Assembly (NCBI GenBank): GCA_020634455.1
Contig: JACKBQ010000001.1
Location: forward strand, 806,001 to 870,000
Direction: 5' to 3'
Source: Ardenticatenaceae bacterium
GTDB taxonomy: Bacteria; Chloroflexota; Anaerolineae; Promineifilales; Promineifilaceae
Length of the DNA: 64,000 bases
Shown here one piece after another: positions 1 to 8,874 of the stretch (the stretch's first letter is position 1; each line of letters starts with the position of its first letter). The notes beneath the pieces were generated by a model that had not been told where the DNA came from, did no database searches, and saw nothing but the letters and a program-made list of their open reading frames with translations. The position numbers and the translations under genes were made by a program.

Positions 1-530
1 ACGCCTTCATGGATGAGGGTGCCATACAGCTCGCGCACAATGTCTGGGCCGATGGTGTTGCGGTACCGTTTGCACTGCACGATGGCTCGCCTGCCGCCTT
101 GCCGCATCAGCACCAGGTCCACACCTAAATCGCCGCTGCGCCCTCTAACGGTAACTTTGTATTTTTTCTGGCGAAACAAACGCGCCACATATTGCTCAAA
201 TTCGGCGGGATGCAGGTTGTATAGCTGCTCTAGGGTGAGGAGCGGTAACGGCCGTATATCCTCCTGCCGTTTTTGCCACCACAACACTCCCCACAACACC
301 ATGAGCGTGGCCAGCCAGCCAATTTCCACCAGCCGTACAAATTCGGCCGACACACCAGACAGTTCTGCCAGCCAAACTGGTTGGCTCACAACGCGAATAA
401 GAAGCCAGACAACGTAAACGGCCGTAACCAAACCAATGATCCAGCGACTGTGCCAGGCCACAGCAGGCCGTGGCCGTGAATGAAATTGAGGGGACTGTTG
501 GCGAAAGCGCCATTCGGTGCGAACTACCAT
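1..530 (-). CDS. Membrane-anchored Mrr-type restriction endonuclease-like protein (partial)
   Basis: The frame begins at the ATG at 530 and stays open off the left edge, giving 176 residues. Two membrane segments (about residues 30-48 and 66-85) are followed by an Mrr-family domain of the PD-(D/E)xK nuclease fold. The domain opens with LHPAEFEQYVARLF (about 106-119) and carries the catalytic pattern GDLGVD (D138) and VQCK (Q152, K154). Mrr domains cleave DNA, often modified DNA, but the same fold occurs in many membrane-tethered proteins of unknown role. The C-terminal part of the domain is outside the window. The family call is firm; restriction as a function is only an inference. Confidence 0.8.
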   Translation of the reverse strand, partial: MVVRTEWRFRQQSPQFHSRPRPAVAWHSRWIIGLVTAVYVVWLLIRVVSQPVWLAELSGVSAEFVRLVEIGWLATLMVLWGVLWWQKRQEDIRPLPLLTLEQLYNLHPAEFEQYVARLFRQKKYKVTVRGRSGDLGVDLVLMRQGGRRAIVQCKRYRNTIGPDIVRELYGTLIHEG

Positions 531-760
531 GGGCAGAATTGTAATCGCGTGTGGCAAAATTCCCAAACAAACGGCCGTATGAAAGCCCCAAAATGATAGT
601 ACGATGATCCAATTGTAGTGAATCTCTAAATTGGGTAATCTGAGAGGAACATATGCAAGCCACGAAAGTTTTTAGCAATGGTAAAGGAAAAGTATGCCCC
701 TCCAGGCAATCGTGACACCGCTATTTACCGATTGACTTCGAATGCACTTCTTCGAGCAAC

Positions 761-2977
761 ATGTACGTCAAATTACTCCATCATTTTTCCCCACCCCATT
801 TTCCTGATCGAGAAAAAAATTTCTCGGCAACAGCCCTGCACACAATCCTGACTGCCTCCGTGGTTTTAACGGTACTCAGTATTTTCCCGGCCATCTACGT
901 AAACCCGAACAGCATGTATGTCATTATGGCAGTAGCGCCGGCTCAAATATTGGGGATTTACCTGAACAAGAAAGGGTACGTACGAGAAACGGCCGTTGGT
1001 TATCTGGCAGTCGTCTCGCTTTCTGTCATGGGAATGTCCTGGGTTGCTGGGGGTGTGTTGAGCGGTGGAACCATCTTTTTTGTGCCACTGGTGTTTGTCG
1101 CTGGGCTAATTTTGGGCAACCGCTTAGGCCTGCTCTATGGCCTGCTCAATACCTTATTTTTGGTATTTTTGTATGTGGGGCAGGTGAAAGGCCTTGTCCA
1201 ACCTTTATCCGAGAATCCGCTAACTTTGGCCCAGGTAAACATGCTGGTTCTCATTATCTCCATCACCATCATGGTTGTGTTTACCAGTTTGGCCATGCGC
1301 GGTTTTAGGCAATTGCTGGCTCAGGCAGATGCCAACCGGGAGGCGCTCAACCAAACCATTCAGCAGCTCAGAGAAACAACAGTCTCCAAAGAGGCGGCCG
1401 AAACAGCCACCAAAGCAAAATCTGAATTCCTGGCCAACATGAGCCACGAAATCCGCACGCCGCTAAATGGCATAATTGGCATGACGGGCTTGATGCTGGA
1501 CACGTCGTTGAGCATAGAGCAGCAGGATTTCATCGAAACAATCCGCAAGAGCGGCGATAATCTACTTACCATCATCAACGAAATTCTTGATTTCTCTAAA
1601 ATTGAGGCGGGCCAGCTAGAACTCGAAATTCAGCCTATGAATATTCGCCATGTCGTTGAGGAGGCGCTGGATTTACTGGCGGCTCAGGCTGTACAAAAAG
1701 GGTTGGAATTAACTTATTATATTCATCCCAAAACACCGTCTACGCTGATGGGAGATGTGACGCGGCTGCGCCAAATTTTAGTTAACCTGCTGGGGAACGC
1801 GCTTAAATTTACGCATCAAGGCGAAGTTGTGCTGCACGTGGATAGTCATTTTGTTGAAGATAGCTCTAGCTTTTCCAAAACGCATTTTTCCGTAAAAGAT
1901 AGCGGCATCGGCATTTCGGCTGAAAACCAACAGAATTTGTTTCAATCATTCAGCCAGATTGATTCTTCCACAACCCGCAAATATGGCGGCACAGGTTTAG
2001 GATTGGTTATCAGCAAGCAGCTGGCGGAGCTTATGGGTGGCGAGATGTGGGTGGAAAGTGAAGAAGGGGTTGGCTCGACGTTTCATTTTACAATCACAGC
2101 GGCCGTTGCGCCTTTTGCTCGCCCCGCTTTTCTGGCCAGCGATCAACCATTGTTGGCCAACAAGCGTGTTCTTGTCGTAGATGATAACGAAACCAATCGC
2201 CTAATTCTGGAAAAGCAAACCAGTTCCTGGGGCATGAAGGCAACATTGGCTACTTCGGGGAAGGAAGCGCTGGCTTTACTCAATCGCGGCAAAAATCAGT
2301 TTGATATTGCCATTTTAGATATGCAAATGCCGGGCATGGACGGCCGTAATCTGGCCCATCACATTCGAGAAACACACAACGACCTGACGCTGCCCATAGT
2401 TTTGCTCACCTCGCTCGGGTTACACTTTGAAGCCAAAGATGACCGCACCATCAACGCCCACCTGGTAAAACCAGCCAAACAGGCTCAACTGTACGACGCC
2501 TTGCTGCAACTGCTACACAACGAAACGCAACCCAGGCACCTCATAACGGCCGTTCCCTACAAAAAATCCATCAATACCGAACGATTTCCCCTGCCACTTC
2601 GCGTCCTCCTCGCCGAAGACAATCTCATTAATCAAAAAGTTGCCCTGCGCATGTTAGAACGCCTCGGTTTGCGCGCAGACGTCGCAGCCAACGGTTATGA
2701 AGTTCTCGAATCGCTCAAACGCCAAAGCTACGACGTAATCCTCATGGACATTCAAATGCCAGAGATGGATGGCGTGACTGCCACCGATCATATTCGCATC
2801 ACCTTACCCCCCGAGCGCCAACCCTACATCATCGCGCTCACCGCCAACGCCCTCAGCGGTGATCGCGAAAAATATCTGGATGTGGGCATGGATGATTACC
2901 TCAGCAAGCCTGTCCGCATAGAAAAGCTGCAAGAAGCCCTAAACAACTGTCCACTGATGAAGCCCCAAAATCCATAA
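761..2977 (+). CDS. Hybrid sensor histidine kinase with two receiver domains
   Basis: This 738-residue membrane kinase has about six N-terminal membrane segments (residues 25-185) with no large extracytoplasmic loop, so it probably senses a signal in the membrane. A short coiled coil leads into the HisKA domain (SEFLANMSHEIRTPLNG, phospho-accepting H229). The ATPase domain shows the N box (NLLGNALKFT), DSGIGI and GGTGLGL. The first receiver (about 468-590, acceptor Asp in ILDMQMPGMDG) and the second (about 612-730, MDIQMPEMDG, KP near the end) look complete. No Hpt domain or output regulator lies nearby, so the downstream partner is encoded elsewhere. The signal is unknown. Confidence 0.95.
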   Translation: MYVKLLHHFSPPHFPDREKNFSATALHTILTASVVLTVLSIFPAIYVNPNSMYVIMAVAPAQILGIYLNKKGYVRETAVGYLAVVSLSVMGMSWVAGGVLSGGTIFFVPLVFVAGLILGNRLGLLYGLLNTLFLVFLYVGQVKGLVQPLSENPLTLAQVNMLVLIISITIMVVFTSLAMRGFRQLLAQADANREALNQTIQQLRETTVSKEAAETATKAKSEFLANMSHEIRTPLNGIIGMTGLMLDTSLSIEQQDFIETIRKSGDNLLTIINEILDFSKIEAGQLELEIQPMNIRHVVEEALDLLAAQAVQKGLELTYYIHPKTPSTLMGDVTRLRQILVNLLGNALKFTHQGEVVLHVDSHFVEDSSSFSKTHFSVKDSGIGISAENQQNLFQSFSQIDSSTTRKYGGTGLGLVISKQLAELMGGEMWVESEEGVGSTFHFTITAAVAPFARPAFLASDQPLLANKRVLVVDDNETNRLILEKQTSSWGMKATLATSGKEALALLNRGKNQFDIAILDMQMPGMDGRNLAHHIRETHNDLTLPIVLLTSLGLHFEAKDDRTINAHLVKPAKQAQLYDALLQLLHNETQPRHLITAVPYKKSINTERFPLPLRVLLAEDNLINQKVALRMLERLGLRADVAANGYEVLESLKRQSYDVILMDIQMPEMDGVTATDHIRITLPPERQPYIIALTANALSGDREKYLDVGMDDYLSKPVRIEKLQEALNNCPLMKPQNP

Positions 2978-3000
2978 ATGCCAGATAATCCATCGGCACC

Positions 3001-3927
3001 TCACTTGCTTTCGGAATGGTCAAAAAACAAAACGTAGAGCAAAAGCGTCAGGGGAATCAAAAAACCAGGCACCGGATAATCAATCCAGATAAGCGACAAA
3101 TACATCGCCCACACAAACAAATTCACCCATACGGGGAAAAATCGGCAAAACAAAGAAACCAGGGAATACACAGCGTAGTAGGGAGCCAGCAAGCTACCCA
3201 CCAAATACCAAACATTCAGCGAGGATCGTTTAAACCACAACACCGGCAACAAAATCAACGAATAGGGGTAAAGCGTAATATTCGTCACTTCATCTGCCTT
3301 CTCAATTTCTAAAATAGAGGCTACCCAGTCCGGGACCCACCACCCCCATTGAATGAAAGAAAGTAGCAAAATGGCAATTGGCACCACAAACAAGCGCCAG
3401 TCGCGCCGATGGTAAACAACAAAAAGGATGGGCAGCAGGCCCACTTGGGGCTTGATGGTTAGCAGCACCAGACCCAAGCCAGCCAAATACGGATTGGCCA
3501 GCATAGCCAAAGCCAGCCCTAAAGCAATGAACCCATCAATTTGGCCCGCATAAAACATCCAAAATAGGGGTAAGGAGAGAGCAAAGTTCAGGTAACGGCC
3601 GTTCCACAGCCGAATCGCCACAATAAAACAAACCGCACTCGTTAAATTCCACAGTAAAAACCCAAGTTTCGCCGGCAAAATGGCAAAAGGATAAATCAGC
3701 CAATAAATGGGATACGGATGCCAGGTTTTGAACCCGTAATTCCCGCTCAGCGTATCACGCCGAAACGCTTGTAAAAAATCCCAACCGCCCAAATCCAGCA
3801 AAGGACCCAGCATGGCAAACGCAAAAATAATAATGATGCCTAGCTGGTCTGGCCTCGGCAGCGACGTGAAACCTCGCCAAATTTGCTTTGCCCAATTTTT
3901 TATGCCCGATATTTGATACGATTCCAT
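3001..3927 (-). CDS. Polytopic membrane protein, GT87-like glycosyltransferase
   Basis: This 308-residue protein consists almost entirely of hydrophobic helices (eight or more). The stretch GQIDGFIALGLALA followed by LLTIKPQVGLLPI resembles the DUF2029/GT87 family, whose members transfer mannose or other sugars from polyprenyl-phosphate sugars on the outer face of the membrane. An acidic residue pair in the first loop (LDLGGWDFLQAFRRD) would fit the catalytic position. It is shorter than typical GT87 enzymes (about 400 residues). It converges with the histidine kinase gene. The family assignment is moderate and the substrate is unknown. Confidence 0.55.
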   Translation of the reverse strand: MESYQISGIKNWAKQIWRGFTSLPRPDQLGIIIIFAFAMLGPLLDLGGWDFLQAFRRDTLSGNYGFKTWHPYPIYWLIYPFAILPAKLGFLLWNLTSAVCFIVAIRLWNGRYLNFALSLPLFWMFYAGQIDGFIALGLALAMLANPYLAGLGLVLLTIKPQVGLLPILFVVYHRRDWRLFVVPIAILLLSFIQWGWWVPDWVASILEIEKADEVTNITLYPYSLILLPVLWFKRSSLNVWYLVGSLLAPYYAVYSLVSLFCRFFPVWVNLFVWAMYLSLIWIDYPVPGFLIPLTLLLYVLFFDHSESK

Positions 3928-4256
3928 ATGCTATTCCCAATCCCGGCAGTCAGTTAATAAACCACGCAGCACATTCTAGCATACTCACTCCCGATGAACC
4001 TTCATACCCTCCTTGAACCAACGGTTTTTCAGTTTTTAAAATGGGATACAGATGAACGCTGATGACACGGATAGCAGTCAATCAGCCGCGTTTTGCCGCG
4101 CCTGTCCGCGTCCTATCACCTCTTAATGGCGATTACTGAAAAGTCCTTACCTTGAACCTCAATTAGATGCGATTGCAACAGATGACGGCCGTTTCTGTTT
4201 GTCGTACAATTCTGGCAAGAACCGTAACATTGGCTAGTTCCCCATTTGGAGAAAAG
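3928..4256. other. Intergenic gap with degenerate repeat
   Basis: This gap separates the divergently transcribed GT87-like gene and pullulanase gene, so it should hold promoters for both. A degenerate stretch around 4045-4080 (cagatgaacgctgatgacac) looks like a worn dispersed repeat. No clear -35/-10 pair was found. Confidence 0.4.
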
Positions 4257-7200
4257 ATGAACGAGAAAATTCATGCACACTGGGGCAAAATTCGCCTCAT
4301 TTTTGTACTTTTATTAGCCTTGGGCGTAACGGCCGTATCCGCCTCCGCCCAATCAGACGACCCCGCCAGCATCCCCCCACCAGACAGCGTCACCATCGCT
4401 GGCACCCTGCAAACAGAAATCGGCTGCTCCGGCATCTGGAACACCACCTGCGCCGAAAGTCAACTCACCTACGACGAACAAAACGACATCTGGCTGGCCA
4501 CCTTCAACCTGCCCGCTGGCAGCTACGAATACAAAGCCGCCCTCAATGGCGGCTGGGGCGATAACTACGGCCTCAATGCCGAATATTACGGCCCCAACAT
4601 TCCCCTGGAAGTTCCCGAAGATGGTCCCGTCACCTTCTGGTACGACCACAAAACCCGCTGGGTTAGCGACAGCCTCAACAGCCTCATCGCCACCGCCCCC
4701 GGCAGCTTCCAGGATGAACTGGGCTGCGCTGGCGACTGGGCACCCGAATGCCTCCGCGCCATGCTGCAAGACCCCAACGGCGATGGCATCTACACCTTTA
4801 TCACCCTCAACATCCCCGCAGGCGAATACGAAGCCAAAGTCGCCCTCAACCAAACCTGGGACGTGAACTACGGCACAGATGGCGAACTAGACGGAGCCAA
4901 CATCCCCTTCACCGTCGGCGAAGGTCAGGCCGTCCTCTTCACCTTTGACCCCAGCACCAACCTGCTCACCATCGAAGCCAGCGACGACATTCCCGCCGAC
5001 CTGGCCAACCAGGGCAGCGGTGGTGGCCTGCCCCCGGCAGCCGCCGCCTTCCCCGACCTCGTCGTCGTGCCCGGCACCATCCAATCCGTGCTCGGCTGCG
5101 CTGGTGATTGGGCACCCGACTGCACCAACACGGAACTCGCCTACAGCGAAGAAAACCAGCTCTTCAGCGCCACCTTCGACATTCCCGCTGGTGAGTACGA
5201 ATACAAAGTCGCCCTCAACGGAAGTTGGGATGTGAACTTTGGCCTCAACGCCCAGCCCGGCGGCCCCAACATCCCGCTCTCCCTCGCCGAGGACACCAGC
5301 GTCACCTTCTACTTCGATAACCAGACCGGCTGGGTCACCGACAGCATCAACAGCCTCATCGCCAACGTGCCCGGCAGCTTCCAAAGCGAACTCGGCTGCG
5401 CCGACGATTGGCAGCCCAGCTGCTTTGCCAGTTGGCTGCAAGACCCCGATGGCGACGGCGTGTTTACCTTCCAAACCGTCAGCATCCCCGTAGGTGAATA
5501 CGAAGCCAAAGTTGCCGTCAACGGCACCTGGGACGTGAACTACGGCGAAGGCGGTGCCCAAGACGGGGCCAATCTCCCCTTTAGCGTGCAAGAACCAGAC
5601 ACGCTCGTTACCTTCACTTTTGACTCAAGGAGCAACCTATTGAATATCTCCGTCGGGTCCGGCGGCATCCAGGGCAATATCAGCCAACGCAGCGCCTACT
5701 GGGTCTCGCAAGACACCATCGCCTGGGATATTGAAGACGCCCCCGGCAACCAATACTTCTTCCATTACGATCCGCTGGGAGGCGCATTCTCGCTTGGCTT
5801 CGATGGCATTTCTGGCGGCGACGCCGTGCCGCTCACCGTTGATCCCAACGGCTTGAGCGACGAGATCATCGCCAAGTTCCCGCACCTGCGTAACTTCACC
5901 GCCCTCAAGTTCAGCGAGGACGATTTAAGCGTAGCCCGCATCGCCCTAAAAGGTCAAATTGCCATCTCTGTGCAGGATGGTGATGGCCAAACGATTGACG
6001 CCGCTGGCCTACAAATCCCCGGCGTGCTGGATGATTTGTACCCCTACGATGGCGATCTGGGCGTGACCTTTGCCGATGGCCTACCCACCCTCACCGTCTG
6101 GGCACCCACGGCGCGGCAGGTGCGTCTGCACCTCTTCGACGACGCCAATCCCAACACCGAAGCTGAAATTGTGACGATGCGACCCACGCCCAGCAACGGC
6201 ACCTGGGCCATCACCGGCGAGGCGGATTGGGCAGGTAAATACTATCTATACGAAGTGCAGGTTTACGTGCCCACCGAGAGCAGCGTGCAAACCAATCTGG
6301 TTACAGACCCGTACTCATTTAGCCTGTCCACCAACAGCACGCGCAGCCAAATTGTGGACCTGACAGACCCGGCAACCATGCCCGAAGGCTGGACAGACGT
6401 GGTGAAACCGGGCATCGCTGCGCCGGAAGACATTGTGATTTATGAACTACACATTCGCGACTTCAGCGTAAACGACCCCAGTGTGCCAGAAGAACTGCGC
6501 GGCACTTACGGCGCTTTTACAGTAATGGATTCAAACGGGATGCAGCACCTGGCGGCGCTGTCAGCAGCGGGTCTAACGCACCTGCACCTGCTGCCCACCT
6601 TCGACATCGCCACGATTGATGAGGATAAATCCACCTGGGTCACACCATCATTTGAAGAGCTGTCCAGCCTGCCCGCTGATTCTGAAGAGCAGCAGGCGCT
6701 GATTGCTGCGGTGCGTGACCAAGACCCATTCAACTGGGGCTATGATCCGTTCCACTACAGCGTGCCCGAAGGCAGCTACGCGGTGAACCCGGAAGGCATC
6801 AATCGCATTGTAGAGTACCGCGATATGGTGCAGGCGCTCAACGAGATTGGCCTGCGCGTGGTGGTGGATGTGGTGTACAACCACACCAACGCCAGTGGTC
6901 AAAGCGATTTTTCGGTACTAGATCGCATTGTGCCAGGCTACTACCACCGATTGAACAGCACCGGGCGCGTGGAAACCAGCACCTGCTGCCAAAACACGGC
7001 CACAGAGCACGACATGATGCGCAAGCTGATGGTGGATTCGGTGGTGACCTGGGCCACGGCCTACAAAATTGACGCCTTCCGCTTTGACCTGATGGGCCAC
7101 CACATGAAAGAGGACATGCTGGCTGTGCGGGCTGCGCTGGACGCCCTGACGCTGGAAGCCGATGGTGTTGATGGCAAAAGCATCTACATTTACGGCGAAG

Positions 7201-8585
7201 GCTGGGATTTTGGCGAAGTGGGCGGTAATGCACGCGGCATCAACGCCACCCAGTTTAATCTAGCGGGTACGGGTATTGGCACGTTTAGCGACCGACTGCG
7301 GGATGCGGCGCGTGGCGGCAGTCCGTTTGGCGGCCAGACGGAGCAGGGCTTCCTGAATGGCTTGCTGGTTTATCCCAATGAGACGGACCAGGGCAGTGAA
7401 ACCGAACAGTTGGTTCGGCTGCAAAATTTCATGGACATCATTCAGGTGGGGCTTGCAGGTAATTTAAGTGATTTTACGTTTGTGAACGCGCGTGGCGAGA
7501 CGGTGACAGGCGATCTGGTACTGTACAATGGCTCACCAGCTGGCTACACGTCCGATCCACAAGAGCAGATCACTTACATCTCCAAGCACGACAACGAGAC
7601 ACTGTTTGACATCATTCAGTACAAAGCGCCGCTGGGCACCAGTACGGCCGTTCGCGCCCGGATGCAAACGTTGGGCAATTCGATTGTGATGTTTAGCCAG
7701 GGGGTTCCGTTCTTCCAGGCTGGCGATGATTTGCTGCGCTCCAAATCGCTGGATCGCAACAGCTACAACTCCGGCGACTGGTTCAACCGGCTGGACTTCA
7801 CCTACCAAAGCAACAACTGGGGCGTGGGGCTGCCACCATCGGGCGACAACCAGGGGATGTGGCCGACAATGCAGCCGCTGCTGGCCAATCCTGACCTGGC
7901 TCCAACGCCAGCCGACATTGCTTTTGCCCGCGACACGTTCCGGGAACTGCTGCAAATTCGGTCAGGTTCGCCGCTGTTCCGGTTACAAACGGCCGTTCAA
8001 GTCCAAGACCGCCTGCAATTCCACAATGTTGGCCCAGACCAAATACCGGGCGTGATTGTGATGAGCCTGAGTGATGTGACGGGCGAGGATATTGACCCGA
8101 ATTACGACCTGATGGTTGTCGTTTTCAATGCGACGCCCGATGCGGTCAGCTTTGCCAATGAAGGGTTCAGTAACCTGCCCTTCTCGCTGCATCCCGTGCA
8201 GCAAAGTTCGGTGGATGGTGTGGTGAAAACGGCCGTCTTCGACGAAGCCAGCGGCACATTTACGGTACCGGCGTGGACAACGGCCGTCTTTGTTTTGCCG
8301 CAAGGCACAATTGGCACACCCAGCCTCACAGAAGAAGTCGCCATCGAAGAAGAAACGACAGCAGAACCAGCAGCTACCGAAGAAGCCACTGCGGTGGAAG
8401 AATCAGAAGCCGCAACGGAAGAAGCGCACAGCGAAGAGGCAGCGCATGGCGAAGCCGAAATGGTAGAAGATGCACCGGGGACGCCGTGGGTTCTCTGGCT
8501 GAGTGCCCTGGGTGGTGGATTTGTGGTTGCGCTATTGGTCGCCTGGATTAGCCAACGGCGTCAGCACGGCAACAATTATCATTAA
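4257..8585 (+). CDS. Cell-surface pullulanase-type alpha-1,6-glucosidase
   Basis: This 1442-residue GH13 enzyme hydrolyses alpha-1,6 bonds of pullulan or branched glucans outside the cell. I start it at 4257 (GGAG 6-9 bases upstream), which gives a clean signal peptide ending VSASA; the open frame extends 30 codons further upstream. Four X25-type beta domains (about residues 40-470) precede a pullulanase N domain, a CBM48 (PTLTVWAPTARQVRLHLF) and the catalytic barrel: VVDVVYNHT, FRFDLMG (nucleophile D944), YGEGWDF (acid/base E981) and SKHDNE (D1112). A Glu/Ala-rich stalk and a C-terminal helix followed by basic residues anchor it to the membrane. It stands alone, with no maltodextrin transporter beside it. 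Confidence 0.95.
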   Translation: MNEKIHAHWGKIRLIFVLLLALGVTAVSASAQSDDPASIPPPDSVTIAGTLQTEIGCSGIWNTTCAESQLTYDEQNDIWLATFNLPAGSYEYKAALNGGWGDNYGLNAEYYGPNIPLEVPEDGPVTFWYDHKTRWVSDSLNSLIATAPGSFQDELGCAGDWAPECLRAMLQDPNGDGIYTFITLNIPAGEYEAKVALNQTWDVNYGTDGELDGANIPFTVGEGQAVLFTFDPSTNLLTIEASDDIPADLANQGSGGGLPPAAAAFPDLVVVPGTIQSVLGCAGDWAPDCTNTELAYSEENQLFSATFDIPAGEYEYKVALNGSWDVNFGLNAQPGGPNIPLSLAEDTSVTFYFDNQTGWVTDSINSLIANVPGSFQSELGCADDWQPSCFASWLQDPDGDGVFTFQTVSIPVGEYEAKVAVNGTWDVNYGEGGAQDGANLPFSVQEPDTLVTFTFDSRSNLLNISVGSGGIQGNISQRSAYWVSQDTIAWDIEDAPGNQYFFHYDPLGGAFSLGFDGISGGDAVPLTVDPNGLSDEIIAKFPHLRNFTALKFSEDDLSVARIALKGQIAISVQDGDGQTIDAAGLQIPGVLDDLYPYDGDLGVTFADGLPTLTVWAPTARQVRLHLFDDANPNTEAEIVTMRPTPSNGTWAITGEADWAGKYYLYEVQVYVPTESSVQTNLVTDPYSFSLSTNSTRSQIVDLTDPATMPEGWTDVVKPGIAAPEDIVIYELHIRDFSVNDPSVPEELRGTYGAFTVMDSNGMQHLAALSAAGLTHLHLLPTFDIATIDEDKSTWVTPSFEELSSLPADSEEQQALIAAVRDQDPFNWGYDPFHYSVPEGSYAVNPEGINRIVEYRDMVQALNEIGLRVVVDVVYNHTNASGQSDFSVLDRIVPGYYHRLNSTGRVETSTCCQNTATEHDMMRKLMVDSVVTWATAYKIDAFRFDLMGHHMKEDMLAVRAALDALTLEADGVDGKSIYIYGEGWDFGEVGGNARGINATQFNLAGTGIGTFSDRLRDAARGGSPFGGQTEQGFLNGLLVYPNETDQGSETEQLVRLQNFMDIIQVGLAGNLSDFTFVNARGETVTGDLVLYNGSPAGYTSDPQEQITYISKHDNETLFDIIQYKAPLGTSTAVRARMQTLGNSIVMFSQGVPFFQAGDDLLRSKSLDRNSYNSGDWFNRLDFTYQSNNWGVGLPPSGDNQGMWPTMQPLLANPDLAPTPADIAFARDTFRELLQIRSGSPLFRLQTAVQVQDRLQFHNVGPDQIPGVIVMSLSDVTGEDIDPNYDLMVVVFNATPDAVSFANEGFSNLPFSLHPVQQSSVDGVVKTAVFDEASGTFTVPAWTTAVFVLPQGTIGTPSLTEEVAIEEETTAEPAATEEATAVEESEAATEEAHSEEAAHGEAEMVEDAPGTPWVLWLSALGGGFVVALLVAWISQRRQHGNNYH

Positions 8586-8595
8586 ACAAAATTGG

Positions 8596-8636
8596 GTAAC
8601 TGGGTAATTGCTTACCTGCTGCAATTACCCAGTTAC
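8596..8636. repeat. Inverted repeat of TAATTGGG-type units
   Basis: A perfect 16-base inverted repeat (GTAACTGGGTAATTGC and its complement, nine-base loop) lies just after the pullulanase stop. It may end transcription or protect mRNA, but lacks a T tract. It is one of several similar elements in this window. Confidence 0.85.
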
Positions 8637-8874
8637 TATCACCCCTTCACCGCGTCACCTTGTCACCCGCGCAACCCTCATTTTTCTACCCTGTTTAGAA
8701 CAAATGTGATAGAATTATGTCTCGTAAAAATGAGTTCAAATCGAGGCAAAATAAGCTAAATTTCTCCTGAAAACACCCTGTTCGCCACAAGCTACAAGCC
8801 CGCAAATGCGCTGCCCATTTTGAGGCAACAGATGGTTAGGTTTTGCCCGAATTGTAAAAATTAAGGAACGTTTC

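Noticed and set aside
196..678. A 160-codon minus-strand frame at the left edge
   Set aside because: It is the shadow of the Mrr-type gene in another frame; the Mrr frame has clear catalytic motifs.
4353..5591. Several frames of 100-230 codons inside the pullulanase region
   Set aside because: They are alternate frames of a GC-rich repetitive coding region, with low-complexity composition.
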